Part shown: positions 56,524 to 64,000 of the stretch, piece by piece
Numbering within the stretch: position 1 is the stretch's first letter
Layout: the number at the start of each line of letters is the position of its first letter
DNA from: Saprospiraceae bacterium
GTDB taxonomy: Bacteria > Bacteroidota > Bacteroidia > Chitinophagales > Saprospiraceae
Assembly (NCBI GenBank): GCA_022448945.1
Contig: JAKVCV010000013.1
Coordinates: 42,716-106,715, forward strand
Reading direction: 5' to 3'
DNA length: 64,000 bases
Program-made: the position numbers and the translations under genes
The notes under the pieces: generated by a model
The model's database searches: none
Seen by the model: only the letters and a program-made list of their open reading frames with translations
What the model was told of the DNA's origin: nothing

Positions 56524-57804
56524 TTGGATCCAGAAGAATTAGATATTAATCCTGATTTTAAAGCATGTCTTCATGAAATGGAGCATACCAATAATTGTCT
56601 TTTTATTACAGGTAAAGCTGGTACTGGCAAGTCAACTCTGTTGCGTTACTGGAGGAAACATACCAAAAAAAAAGTTGTTGTTTTGGCTCCAACTGGGATT
56701 GCTGCTCTGAACATTGGTGGTCAAACGATTCATTCTTTTTTTGGTTTCCCGCCAAGACCACTTAAAAAAGAAGAAATTAAACAACGACGTAATCGAAAAA
56801 TTTATGAATCGTTAGATGCTATTATTATTGATGAAGTATCTATGGTTCGTGCTGATATGATGGAGCAAATAGATTATTTCTTACGTGTTAATATTAAAAA
56901 TTATCATCCTTTTGGAGGTGTACAAATGATTTTTTTTGGAGATCTTTTTCAACTCCCTCCAGTCATTGCTTCTCTAGAGGAAAAAATGTTATTTCATCAA
57001 CATTATGATAGTCCATATTTCTTTTCAGCTGATGTTTTTCAAAATGAATTGGATATTAATATGATTGAACTAAGTCTTGTTTATCGTCAGGAAAATAGAA
57101 GATTTATTCGTCTTCTGGATTCCATACGTTTACAACGAATTGATGAAGATGACTTTTATGAGTTGAATGAACGTTATCAGGAACATATTGAAGATGAAGA
57201 TTTTTATGTTATTCTTTCTGCTAGAAATGCTGAAGTAGATCAAATAAATAATCAAAAATTATCAGAGTTGAAAACAGAATCTTTTTCTTTTATCGCTAAA
57301 ATATCTGGTTCTGTTTCAGTATTTCCTGCTGAAACACCCCTAAATCTTAAAGTTGGTGCTCAGGTCATGTTTCTTAAAAATGACCCTAAAAGAAGATATG
57401 TTAATGGTACGGTAGGTAAAATTCATGCTCTAGATCATAATTCTATAGAAGTCGAGATCTTAAAAACCAATGGTACTATTTCAGTGATTAAGGTTGAACC
57501 TTTTGAATGGGATGTTATTAAACATACTATTAATAAAAATAATGAGATTGAGACTCAAAAAATAGGGAAATATACACAATATCCATTACGGTTGGCTTGG
57601 GCAATGACGATCCATAAAAGTCAGGGAAAAACATTCGATAGAATAATAATTGATATGGGCAAAGGTGCTTTTGAATTTGGCCAAACTTATGTTGCATTAA
57701 GCCGGTGCACAACTTTAGAAGGTATAATATTACGTAAACCCTTACGCCCTCAGGATATATTTGTTGACGAAAGGATTATAGATTTTTATCAACAGCATTT
57801 TTAA
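56524..57804 (+). CDS. PIF1/RecD-like DNA helicase, TTG start
   Basis: 426 residues, superfamily 1B helicase. Walker A GKAGTGKST (about 33-41), motif Ia LAPTGIAALNIGGQTIHSFF, Walker B IIIDEVSM, motif III GDLFQLPPV, a middle LNLKVGAQVMFLKND (SH3-like), and the C-terminal AMTIHKSQGKTFDRIIIDMG and YVALSRCTTLEGI motifs. The frame has no ATG before residue 19; an in-frame TAA at 56509 leaves TTG at 56524 as the likely start, because starting at the later ATG would remove the helix before Walker A. Probably unwinds DNA 5' to 3' in replication or repair. Confidence 0.9.
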   Translation: MDPEELDINPDFKACLHEMEHTNNCLFITGKAGTGKSTLLRYWRKHTKKKVVVLAPTGIAALNIGGQTIHSFFGFPPRPLKKEEIKQRRNRKIYESLDAIIIDEVSMVRADMMEQIDYFLRVNIKNYHPFGGVQMIFFGDLFQLPPVIASLEEKMLFHQHYDSPYFFSADVFQNELDINMIELSLVYRQENRRFIRLLDSIRLQRIDEDDFYELNERYQEHIEDEDFYVILSARNAEVDQINNQKLSELKTESFSFIAKISGSVSVFPAETPLNLKVGAQVMFLKNDPKRRYVNGTVGKIHALDHNSIEVEILKTNGTISVIKVEPFEWDVIKHTINKNNEIETQKIGKYTQYPLRLAWAMTIHKSQGKTFDRIIIDMGKGAFEFGQTYVALSRCTTLEGIILRKPLRPQDIFVDERIIDFYQQHF

Positions 57805-57937
57805 CTTATATTGTAATATGTTAATAGTTGTTTTTTTATTTTTAGTGAATATTGTTTAATCTATAATTGTTATAATTTATATGTTGCCGTAACTTTTTTC
57901 TAATTCATTTTTTAATAAAAAACTAAAAATTATATTT

Positions 57938-58570
57938 ATGGGCATTGAAAATTTAGAATTTATTATTGTCATAATTAGTATTAGTGGCTTTTTCTACCTA
58001 CTATATTTCTTTATTAAATGGCAAAAAAAGAAATTAACCAATCATTGGACTATCTTGGCCAGGGACTTAAAAATGAATGTAGATATACCAAAGAGCTTTT
58101 GGAGTGCTTTTTTGAACAAATTCCCTTCTATTAATGGTTTATTAAATGGAATGCCATTTAGTTGTTATATGTATGCAAGATCAGCAGGAAATTCACAATC
58201 TTACCATTGTACATTCTCTTTGGTATTGGAGCAAACCAACAATAAAACTTTCCGATTGTATAAGGAAGGGTTTTTCTCAAAAGTAGGAAAAGCACTTGGT
58301 GGTCAGGATGTACAAGTGGGACATGATGACTTTGATAATGCTTATTTAATAAAATCGAATGATGAAACTTTTATCAAGAGACTCCTTAATCCAAGAATAA
58401 GACAGTTGATCTTAAGAAAACTTCCTAAAATGCGAGGAGAATTTTCATTGGACAATAATGTTTTGAAGTATGATGCTATGATTACTTTAAATACTGAAAA
58501 AAACAGGTCTGAGATCTTTGAAACAATTAAGATTGCTGAAGAATTAGCAAAAGAGTTACAAAAAATGTAA
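57938..58570 (+). CDS. Membrane-anchored protein of unknown function
   Basis: 210 residues. One N-terminal membrane helix (about 8-27) followed by a basic stop-transfer (KWQKKK) and a soluble cytoplasmic domain of about 170 residues. WTILARDLKMNVDIPK and GLLNGMPFSCYMYAR begin the soluble part, which seems to be a beta-rich domain seen in unannotated Bacteroidota proteins. I cannot assign a function. Confidence 0.65.
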   Translation: MGIENLEFIIVIISISGFFYLLYFFIKWQKKKLTNHWTILARDLKMNVDIPKSFWSAFLNKFPSINGLLNGMPFSCYMYARSAGNSQSYHCTFSLVLEQTNNKTFRLYKEGFFSKVGKALGGQDVQVGHDDFDNAYLIKSNDETFIKRLLNPRIRQLILRKLPKMRGEFSLDNNVLKYDAMITLNTEKNRSEIFETIKIAEELAKELQKM

Positions 58571-58583
58571 TTTTTGTTTTCGC

Positions 58584-59171
58584 TCAGTTTTTAATCGCTT
58601 TATTATGGTCTATCAGCCTTCTGAGTTCTATAAAAGGTAAAAGTTCATTAATGTTCTTTTCGTCAAGTTTTACCCAGTTAATACAACTGATTTGTGTCCC
58701 AACGTCATACTCACCTAATAAGGCATCTAATAGAATGTATATGGCATTTATAAAATTATCATTATCCTGAAATGCTCTTGCATGAATTTCTAATGCTATT
58801 TTGTCATAGTCATTTGTCCAGGAAAAAAAAAGATCACTGTATGAAAGTTCAATCGAATTTGTAGAAATACAAATATCGTCATTAAAAATACGTTGTCTGA
58901 ATGCCTTTATTGACCAGTTGGGTAATTTAGGAGCTACTTTTATCAGGTCTATAACTACTGGAAAATTTTTCTTTATTCCATTGGCAGATATATAAAGATC
59001 TTTAATGCATGCTAGAGGTTTTGTACTTAATTCAAAGGATAGTCCTTGATGTACATCACGTAATTGTTGTGTCAATTCATCGAACAAATTGATATCATTT
59101 TCATCAAGAGTATGTAAGTTCTCCTGATTGTCAGTAAACCAATTCCAGAATTGCTCTTCTTTTGATTTCAT
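58584..59171 (-). CDS. Cytosolic protein of unknown function
   Basis: 195 residues, no signal peptide or membrane segment. Begins MKSKEEQFWNWFTDNQENL, with an aromatic N-terminal motif (FWNWF) seen in a widespread family of small uncharacterised proteins, and continues with alternating strands and helices to EYDVGTQISCINWVKL. Possible immunity- or stress-type protein; not assignable. Its stop is 13 bp from the convergent gene. Confidence 0.65.
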   Translation of the reverse strand: MKSKEEQFWNWFTDNQENLHTLDENDINLFDELTQQLRDVHQGLSFELSTKPLACIKDLYISANGIKKNFPVVIDLIKVAPKLPNWSIKAFRQRIFNDDICISTNSIELSYSDLFFSWTNDYDKIALEIHARAFQDNDNFINAIYILLDALLGEYDVGTQISCINWVKLDEKNINELLPFIELRRLIDHNKAIKN

Positions 59172-59198
59172 TCACTTTGAGTTATAGGGGGAGATTGT

Positions 59199-59206
59199 CA
59201 AAGATA
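59199..59206 (-). promoter_or_regulatory. Promoter -7 element (TATCTTTG) before the FWNWF protein gene
   Basis: On the minus strand TATCTTTG matches TAnnTTTG exactly, 28 nt upstream of the start at 59171. The -33 element is unclear. Confidence 0.5.
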
Positions 59207-59309
59207 GTAACAAATAGTAAGGATATAGAAATTTATTGCTGTTTTATCTGGGTAATATAAATTGCGATAATTTATAATGTTTTATCATCCTATAAATTGC
59301 AATCACGAC

Positions 59310-60050
59310 TTAAAAATGCACCATTTCTTCTTCTATTGGTGACATGCATTTGTATGACATTAATAACCGTGCTGTAGCTAGAACATCTTTTTTACAGTAA
59401 TTCTGTATGCGTTCAAGATCATCTTCTTTCCAATACGTTTTACCAACTTCTGAACCGTCAATATCATCTTTAGGGGTTGGAATATTGAATAAACCACAAA
59501 GTAATTTTAATGCTGTGTAGTTTTTGTAATCTCCAAATTTCCATAAAGTCATAGTATCTAATAAATGACTTAATTCCCATGGTTTTTTACCAGGAATATT
59601 TAAAGGTTCAGGCAATTCTAATCCATTGACGACCATTCTTCGACATGTATATGGTATGTCAAACTCTTTTATATTATGTCCGCAGATGTAATGTGTCTTT
59701 GTATTATTATAGTGATTTTTCAATAGATCGGAAAATTCTATTAATAGCTTTCGCTCATCATGATTGTAATAAGATTTAAGATAAAAATTAAGTTCTCCTT
59801 CTGAATTTTTACGAAATACTCCTACAGAAATACATACAATTTTTCCAAATTCAGCATATATTCCTGCAGATTCCTCATATGATTCACTGGGCGTTTTTTT
59901 TTCTTCTTCAGGTATTCGCGATTGAATTTGTTTGGATTTAATATCCCATAGTTTTTGCATTTCAGGTCTCATATCCTGATAATTTTTTTTGTTTGATACT
60001 GTTTCAATATCGAGGACTAGTACATTGATTAAATTTACTTGGTTGAGCAT
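59310..60050 (-). CDS. DEDDy 3'-5' exonuclease, PolB-like
   Basis: 246 residues. Exonuclease motifs in order: ExoI VLVLDIETVSN (DxE, about 12-20), ExoII ICGHNIKEFDIPYTCRRM (about 122-140) and ExoIII YCKKDVLATARLL (Tyr-x3-Asp, about 218-230). The region GKKPWELSHLLDTMTLWKFGDYKNYTALKLLCGLF matches the predicted PolB-like 3'-5' exonuclease family. No polymerase domain is attached. Acts on single-stranded nucleic acid; the pathway is unknown. Confidence 0.9.
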   Translation of the reverse strand: MLNQVNLINVLVLDIETVSNKKNYQDMRPEMQKLWDIKSKQIQSRIPEEEKKTPSESYEESAGIYAEFGKIVCISVGVFRKNSEGELNFYLKSYYNHDERKLLIEFSDLLKNHYNNTKTHYICGHNIKEFDIPYTCRRMVVNGLELPEPLNIPGKKPWELSHLLDTMTLWKFGDYKNYTALKLLCGLFNIPTPKDDIDGSEVGKTYWKEDDLERIQNYCKKDVLATARLLMSYKCMSPIEEEMVHF

Positions 60051-60337
60051 AAATAATTTAGTTTAATTAAATTTGTTTGGCTTGGTTTATACGGAAGTAA
60101 TAATATAATGTTCAATATTTTTTGATCCTTAATTTATATAACTATTTATAGTTATAATTTCTATTAAAATACTGATTTAATGCAATAATATATTTTTTAA
60201 GTAAAATCAGATTTATTGTTTAAAACAAGCTTATTGTAAACAATCTTTATTTGTTTATGTTTTCATGGGTTTTTCATTTCTCACTAGAAGTATTATCTTC
60301 AAGCTTTAATCAATTATTTACATTATTTATCCTTGAA

Positions 60338-61846
60338 ATGTCCATTAAGACTTTTATTATATATCAACTTGCAAAAGTCATTTCTTTAAAGGTACAAAAA
60401 GATACAGCTAATGGTCTCATGTATCAAGAAAGGATCTTTAAATCTTTATTAAAATCAGCTAGAACAACTATTTTTGGAAAAGAACATGGATTTCAAGAAA
60501 TAACAAATTACGAGGATTTTAAAACTAAAGTTCCTCTTGTAGATTACGAAGATTTAAAATCATATATCAATCAAATTAATACAGGAAAACCCAATGTATT
60601 ATGGAAAGGAGTACCACGTTTTTATGCTAAAACATCTGGTACGACTTCTGGTTCTAAATTTATTCCATTAACAAAGCAAAGTATACCAAATCATTTTGGT
60701 ACTGCCAGAAATGCTATTTTTCATTATATTGCTACAACTGGTAATGTTGATTTTATGGATGGGAAAATGATTTTCCTTTCAGGCAGCCCTTTATTAGAAG
60801 ATTTCAATGGCATACCTACAGGTCGTTTATCCGGAATATCAAATCATCTTGTTCCTAATTGGTTAAAAAAAAGCCAAATGCCTTCATATACAACAAATTG
60901 TATAGATGACTGGGAGACAAAACTTGATAAAATCGTGGAAGAAACGGCTAAGGAAGACATGAGAATGATTAGTGGTATTCCTCCTTGGGTACAAATGTAT
61001 TATGAAAGGTTATTGGATTATACTGGTAAAAAAACTATAATGGAAATTTTTCCTAATTACTCTTTGTTTGTCTACGGGGGTGTGAATTTTGAACCATATA
61101 GAGCTAAATTAGAATCCTTAGTCGGGAAACAGATTCCTAGTGTAGAAACTTATCCTGCTTCTGAAGGATTTTTGGCATTTCAGGATTCTCAATATGAAAA
61201 AGCATTGTTATTAAATGTAAATTCGGGTATTTTCTTTGAGTTTATACCTGTTGATGAAATATATAATGAAAACCCTACACGCATTTCACTTGCAGATGTT
61301 GAATTGGATATTAATTATGCTGTTATTTTAAATACAAATGCTGGTTTATGGGGGTACAAAATAGGAGATACGGTTAAATTTGTTTCACTGTCACCATATA
61401 GAATTTTAGTAACAGGCCGGGTTGATCATTTTATTTCAGCCTTTGGAGAGCATGTAATAGGAAAAGAAGTAGAAACTGCTTTACTTTCAGTTGCTAAAGA
61501 CAATAATATTAGAATTGTCGAATTTTCTGTAGCACCTCAAGTTGAATCTAAACAAGGTGAGTTGCCTTTTCATGAATGGTTTGTTGAATTTGATAATATA
61601 CCTCATAATTTAGCCGATTTTGCAAGTAAAGTAGATATAAAGATGCAACAGCAAAATAGCTATTATAAAGATTTATTGGATGGTAATGTTTTGCAAACAC
61701 TAAAAGTGAGACCTTTAAAACCCAATTCATTTCGTAACTACATGAAGTCTATAGGAAAACTTGGTGGACAAAATAAAGTTCCAAGGCTTGCAGATAATAG
61801 AGAAATAGCTATATTTTTGGAAAAATATGTGATTGACAGATCTTAA
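60338..61846 (+). CDS. GH3-family acyl-adenylating enzyme
   Basis: The ATG at 60338 (MSIKTFIIYQLAK) is preferred; earlier in-frame starts add an unlikely hydrophobic leader. 502 residues. FYAKTSGTTSGSKFIPLTKQS is the ATP-binding P-loop of the ANL/GH3 superfamily, and YPASEGFLAFQ, YVINTNAGLWGYKIGDTVKF-like segment and ITGRVDHFISAFGEHVIGKEVE-like segment are the later adenylation motifs. Plant GH3 proteins conjugate amino acids to acyl acids; bacterial homologues are common in Bacteroidota and lack a known substrate. Adenylates a carboxylate, with the acceptor unknown. Confidence 0.88.
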   Translation: MSIKTFIIYQLAKVISLKVQKDTANGLMYQERIFKSLLKSARTTIFGKEHGFQEITNYEDFKTKVPLVDYEDLKSYINQINTGKPNVLWKGVPRFYAKTSGTTSGSKFIPLTKQSIPNHFGTARNAIFHYIATTGNVDFMDGKMIFLSGSPLLEDFNGIPTGRLSGISNHLVPNWLKKSQMPSYTTNCIDDWETKLDKIVEETAKEDMRMISGIPPWVQMYYERLLDYTGKKTIMEIFPNYSLFVYGGVNFEPYRAKLESLVGKQIPSVETYPASEGFLAFQDSQYEKALLLNVNSGIFFEFIPVDEIYNENPTRISLADVELDINYAVILNTNAGLWGYKIGDTVKFVSLSPYRILVTGRVDHFISAFGEHVIGKEVETALLSVAKDNNIRIVEFSVAPQVESKQGELPFHEWFVEFDNIPHNLADFASKVDIKMQQQNSYYKDLLDGNVLQTLKVRPLKPNSFRNYMKSIGKLGGQNKVPRLADNREIAIFLEKYVIDRS

Positions 61847-61886
61847 GGAATTAAAGAATAACCATTTATAAATAAACAATAAGTCT

Positions 61887-62480
61887 ATGTTTACAGGGAT
61901 TATTAAAAATGTAGGGACGATTACTAACATTGAAAATGAAGGATCAAATGTGCATTTTACTATTAATGCAGATTTTGCTAATAAACTTGCTATTGATGAA
62001 AGTGTTGCTCATAATGGTGTTTGTCTTACTGTTGTTTATATTAAAGATAATACCTTCACAGTAACAGCTGTAAAAGAAACTTTATTGAAAACTAATTTGG
62101 GAGATTGGGAAATTGGAACTCAGGTGAATCTTGAACGTGCAATGATCTATAATGCACGTCTTGATGGTCATATTGTTCAAGGACATGTTGACAAAACAGG
62201 GAAATGTATTGGAATTAATGAGGTAGGAGGTAGTTGGTATTTTACCTTTGAATATGAATCTTCAGAAGAACATCTATTGGTAGATAAAGGTTCAATTTGT
62301 GTAAATGGAACTAGTCTTACAGTTGTAAATCCACTAGATAATCAGTTTTCTGTTGCGATTATCCCTTATACTTATGAAAATACTATTTTTAGAAATATTA
62401 AAGTGGGCGATACCGTAAATTTGGAATTTGATATAATTGGGAAATATATTGCTAAATATGCTAAATTATATACTAATTAA
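61887..62480 (+). CDS. ribE: Riboflavin synthase alpha subunit
   Basis: 197 residues, normal length. Converts two 6,7-dimethyl-8-ribityllumazines to riboflavin plus the pyrimidine precursor. Two lumazine-binding repeats: MFTGIIKNVGTI with SVAHNGVCLTVV, and MIYNARLDGHIVQGHVDKTG with VDKGSICVNGTSLTVV. The N-terminal MFTGI is needed in the active site, which fixes the start. Only 40 bp separate it from the GH3 gene, so it may be co-transcribed; there is no room for an FMN riboswitch. Confidence 0.96.
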   Translation: MFTGIIKNVGTITNIENEGSNVHFTINADFANKLAIDESVAHNGVCLTVVYIKDNTFTVTAVKETLLKTNLGDWEIGTQVNLERAMIYNARLDGHIVQGHVDKTGKCIGINEVGGSWYFTFEYESSEEHLLVDKGSICVNGTSLTVVNPLDNQFSVAIIPYTYENTIFRNIKVGDTVNLEFDIIGKYIAKYAKLYTN

Positions 62481-62529
62481 ACTTTAGTTAATAATCGGGA
62501 ATAACAATAAATATTCACCATTCTTTTAA

Positions 62530-63873
62530 TTAATTTATGATTGCTATAAATTTATCTTTTTTTCCGTTTTGTATAAATATGTATCGGTTATGTAGAAGAT
62601 CGTTCTTAGTAATTAATTGATTGTGTTCTTTTGCTTTTATAGTGTTAATTGATAAAGCATTTCCTTTAATTGCCCTTCTGACATCACTTTTTGAATTTAT
62701 TTTCTTTTGGCCGTTATCTTTTACTTTTCCTGCCACTAAGAAATCATCAAGCGGCAACCCTTTTGAGGTTAGTAATTCACCAATAGTTAACTCATCTTCA
62801 TCTTGCATTTTTTCCTTGGAATTAAATAGGAGCGTATTGGGTTCTTTACCAAGCATTTCATATGCTTCCTTTGATAAGTTATGAAGAAAATCCAGGTGTA
62901 GTTTTTTATTGTGCATGATTTCTGTGATTTTTAATACGCTTTCATACACTTCATGGGAATGAACTCTTATTGTCAATTCTTCAGCTAGCACTCTAAGAAG
63001 GTGTTGAGGGTTGTTTTCATGGTATTCCTCAAGTAATTCTTCTATTTCTGATCTAGACTTTAAAGAAAAGGTTTTAAACATTTTAGGTATATCCTCGTTG
63101 TTGACACTATTTATCCAAAATTGATAAAACTGATAGGGTGAAGTTTTTTCAGCATCTAACCATATATTGCCACCTTCCGATTTGCCAAATTTAGAGCCAT
63201 CAGATTTTGTTAATAAAGGGCAGGTTAAACCAAAGGCTTTGCCGCCGGCTTTTCCTACAAAATGAGTTCCTGTAATAATATTCCCCCATTGATCAGATCC
63301 TCCCATTTGCAAAATACAATCTTCATTTTCAAAAAGATATTGGAAATCATAGCCCTGAATGATCTGGTAAGAGAATTCAGTAAATGAAATTCCCTGATCT
63401 CTGTTTTCTATACGGTTTTTAACAGATTCTTTCGCCATCATGTAGTTGACGGTTATGTTTTTACCAATTTTTCTAAGAAAGGTAAATACATCCATATCAC
63501 TATAAAAAGATTCATTGTTTAAAATTAATGCAGCATTTTCACCTTCAAAGTCCAAAAACTTTTTGAATTGTTTTTTAAATTTTTCAATATTGCGATCAAT
63601 TATATCAAAATCCAATAATTTACGTTCAGCATCTTTACCAGATGGATCTCCAATTTTACCTGTTGCACCACCCATTAGTACAATAGGAGTGTGACCGTTA
63701 AGTTGTAAATGTTTAAGCAACATAATGGTGACTAGATTTCCTATGGTTAAAGAAGATGCTGTAGGATCATATCCTATATATGCCTTAGCATTACCTTTTT
63801 GTAACTCTTCCTCCAAACCAGGTGTCATATCTTGAATCATTCCTCTCCATTCTAATTCTTTGATGAAATTCAT
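62530..63873 (-). CDS. tyrS: Tyrosyl-tRNA synthetase
   Basis: 447 residues. Class I synthetase: AYIGYDPTASSLTIGNLVTIMLL (HIGH-type motif as TIGN), GGATGKIGDPSGK, the tyrosine-binding segment YQIIQGYDFQYLFENEDCILQMGGSDQWGN, and KFGKSEGGNIWLD (KMSKS-type). The C-terminal S4-like RNA-binding domain starts at about 365. Attaches tyrosine to tRNA-Tyr. The stop is 49 bp from the convergent ribE. Confidence 0.97.
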   Translation of the reverse strand: MNFIKELEWRGMIQDMTPGLEEELQKGNAKAYIGYDPTASSLTIGNLVTIMLLKHLQLNGHTPIVLMGGATGKIGDPSGKDAERKLLDFDIIDRNIEKFKKQFKKFLDFEGENAALILNNESFYSDMDVFTFLRKIGKNITVNYMMAKESVKNRIENRDQGISFTEFSYQIIQGYDFQYLFENEDCILQMGGSDQWGNIITGTHFVGKAGGKAFGLTCPLLTKSDGSKFGKSEGGNIWLDAEKTSPYQFYQFWINSVNNEDIPKMFKTFSLKSRSEIEELLEEYHENNPQHLLRVLAEELTIRVHSHEVYESVLKITEIMHNKKLHLDFLHNLSKEAYEMLGKEPNTLLFNSKEKMQDEDELTIGELLTSKGLPLDDFLVAGKVKDNGQKKINSKSDVRRAIKGNALSINTIKAKEHNQLITKNDLLHNRYIFIQNGKKDKFIAIIN

Positions 63874-63934
63874 GTTACATAATTTTTAAACAAATCGGTT
63901 ATATTAATTTAAATGCCTTTAAAATAAACATAAG

Positions 63935-63942
63935 CAAAAATA
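63935..63942 (-). promoter_or_regulatory. Promoter -7 element of tyrS (TATTTTTG)
   Basis: On the minus strand TATTTTTGCTT fits TAnnTTTG, 62 nt upstream of the tyrS start. No clear -33 box. The sequence beyond it to the window end shows nothing else. Confidence 0.42.
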
Positions 63943-64000
63943 CATAATCAAACCAATGAATTAAATAATTATTCACATATAAATTTAAATTTAAAGATCA

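Noticed and set aside
61847-61886. FMN riboswitch upstream of ribE
   Set aside because: Only 40 bp separate it from the previous gene and no RFN-element sequence is present.

Overview
The window is about 64 kb of AT-rich (roughly one third G+C) chromosome from a member of the Bacteroidota. Signs of this are two proteins ending in type IX secretion (T9SS) sorting domains, a TonB-dependent receptor, DUF983/DUF2452/DUF4412-type proteins, an SDR-type threonine dehydrogenase paired with Kbl, and several promoters with the Bacteroidota -7 element TAnnTTTG. The many kinesin-light-chain-like TPR/CHAT proteins hint at a Saprospiria-like or related marine lineage, but that is a weak inference. No rRNA, tRNA, CRISPR array, insertion sequence or phage gene was seen.

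Layout. 1-5339 (minus): N-terminal part of a multidomain fatty-acyl-AMP ligase/polyketide synthase that runs off the left edge. 5.7-20.9 kb: TonB receptor, histidine kinase, YidC, a fused SpeD-SpeE spermidine enzyme, an exopolysaccharide-initiating sugar transferase, a lipoprotein, and a beta-barrel/TPR protein pair. 21.2-22.9 kb: two genes of clearly higher G+C (AIM6-like phosphodiesterase and tandem NTF2-like protein) that look acquired. 23.1-25.7 kb: three tandem paralogous exported proteins. 25.7-31.9 kb: an envelope protein pair, the threonine-to-glycine operon tdh-kbl, and a SulP transporter. 32.2-36.7 kb: secreted M43 metalloprotease and another T9SS cargo protein, with a TPR-like gene relic between them. 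36.9-44.9 kb: two exported, membrane-anchored TPR-CHAT protease-like proteins followed closely by a secreted sialidase-fold (Asp-box) protein. 45-46.9 kb: polytopic GT-C-like membrane protein. 47.1-48.6 kb: asnA behind a long leader. 48.7-64 kb: mostly housekeeping and hypothetical genes (DUF983, an 832-residue orphan helical protein, 2H phosphoesterase, peptide-binding lipoprotein, PIF1-like helicase, DEDDy exonuclease, GH3-like enzyme, riboflavin synthase, tyrosyl-tRNA synthetase).

The most striking element is the asnA leader at 47165-47465. Two successive short ORFs, each crowded with asparagine codons (7 of 22 and 10 of 25), are each followed by a strong intrinsic terminator. In both units the end of the small ORF carries a copy of the terminator's 3' arm (TGGGCT, then TCGGGCT), so it can pair with the terminator's 5' arm as an antiterminator. 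This is the architecture of ribosome-mediated transcription attenuation, duplicated in series, and it senses the very amino acid that the downstream enzyme makes. The second candidate system is the exported TPR-CHAT pair with its Asp-box neighbour, which could be an envelope protease module with an extracellular partner. All functions are read from sequence motifs by eye; no database search was run.
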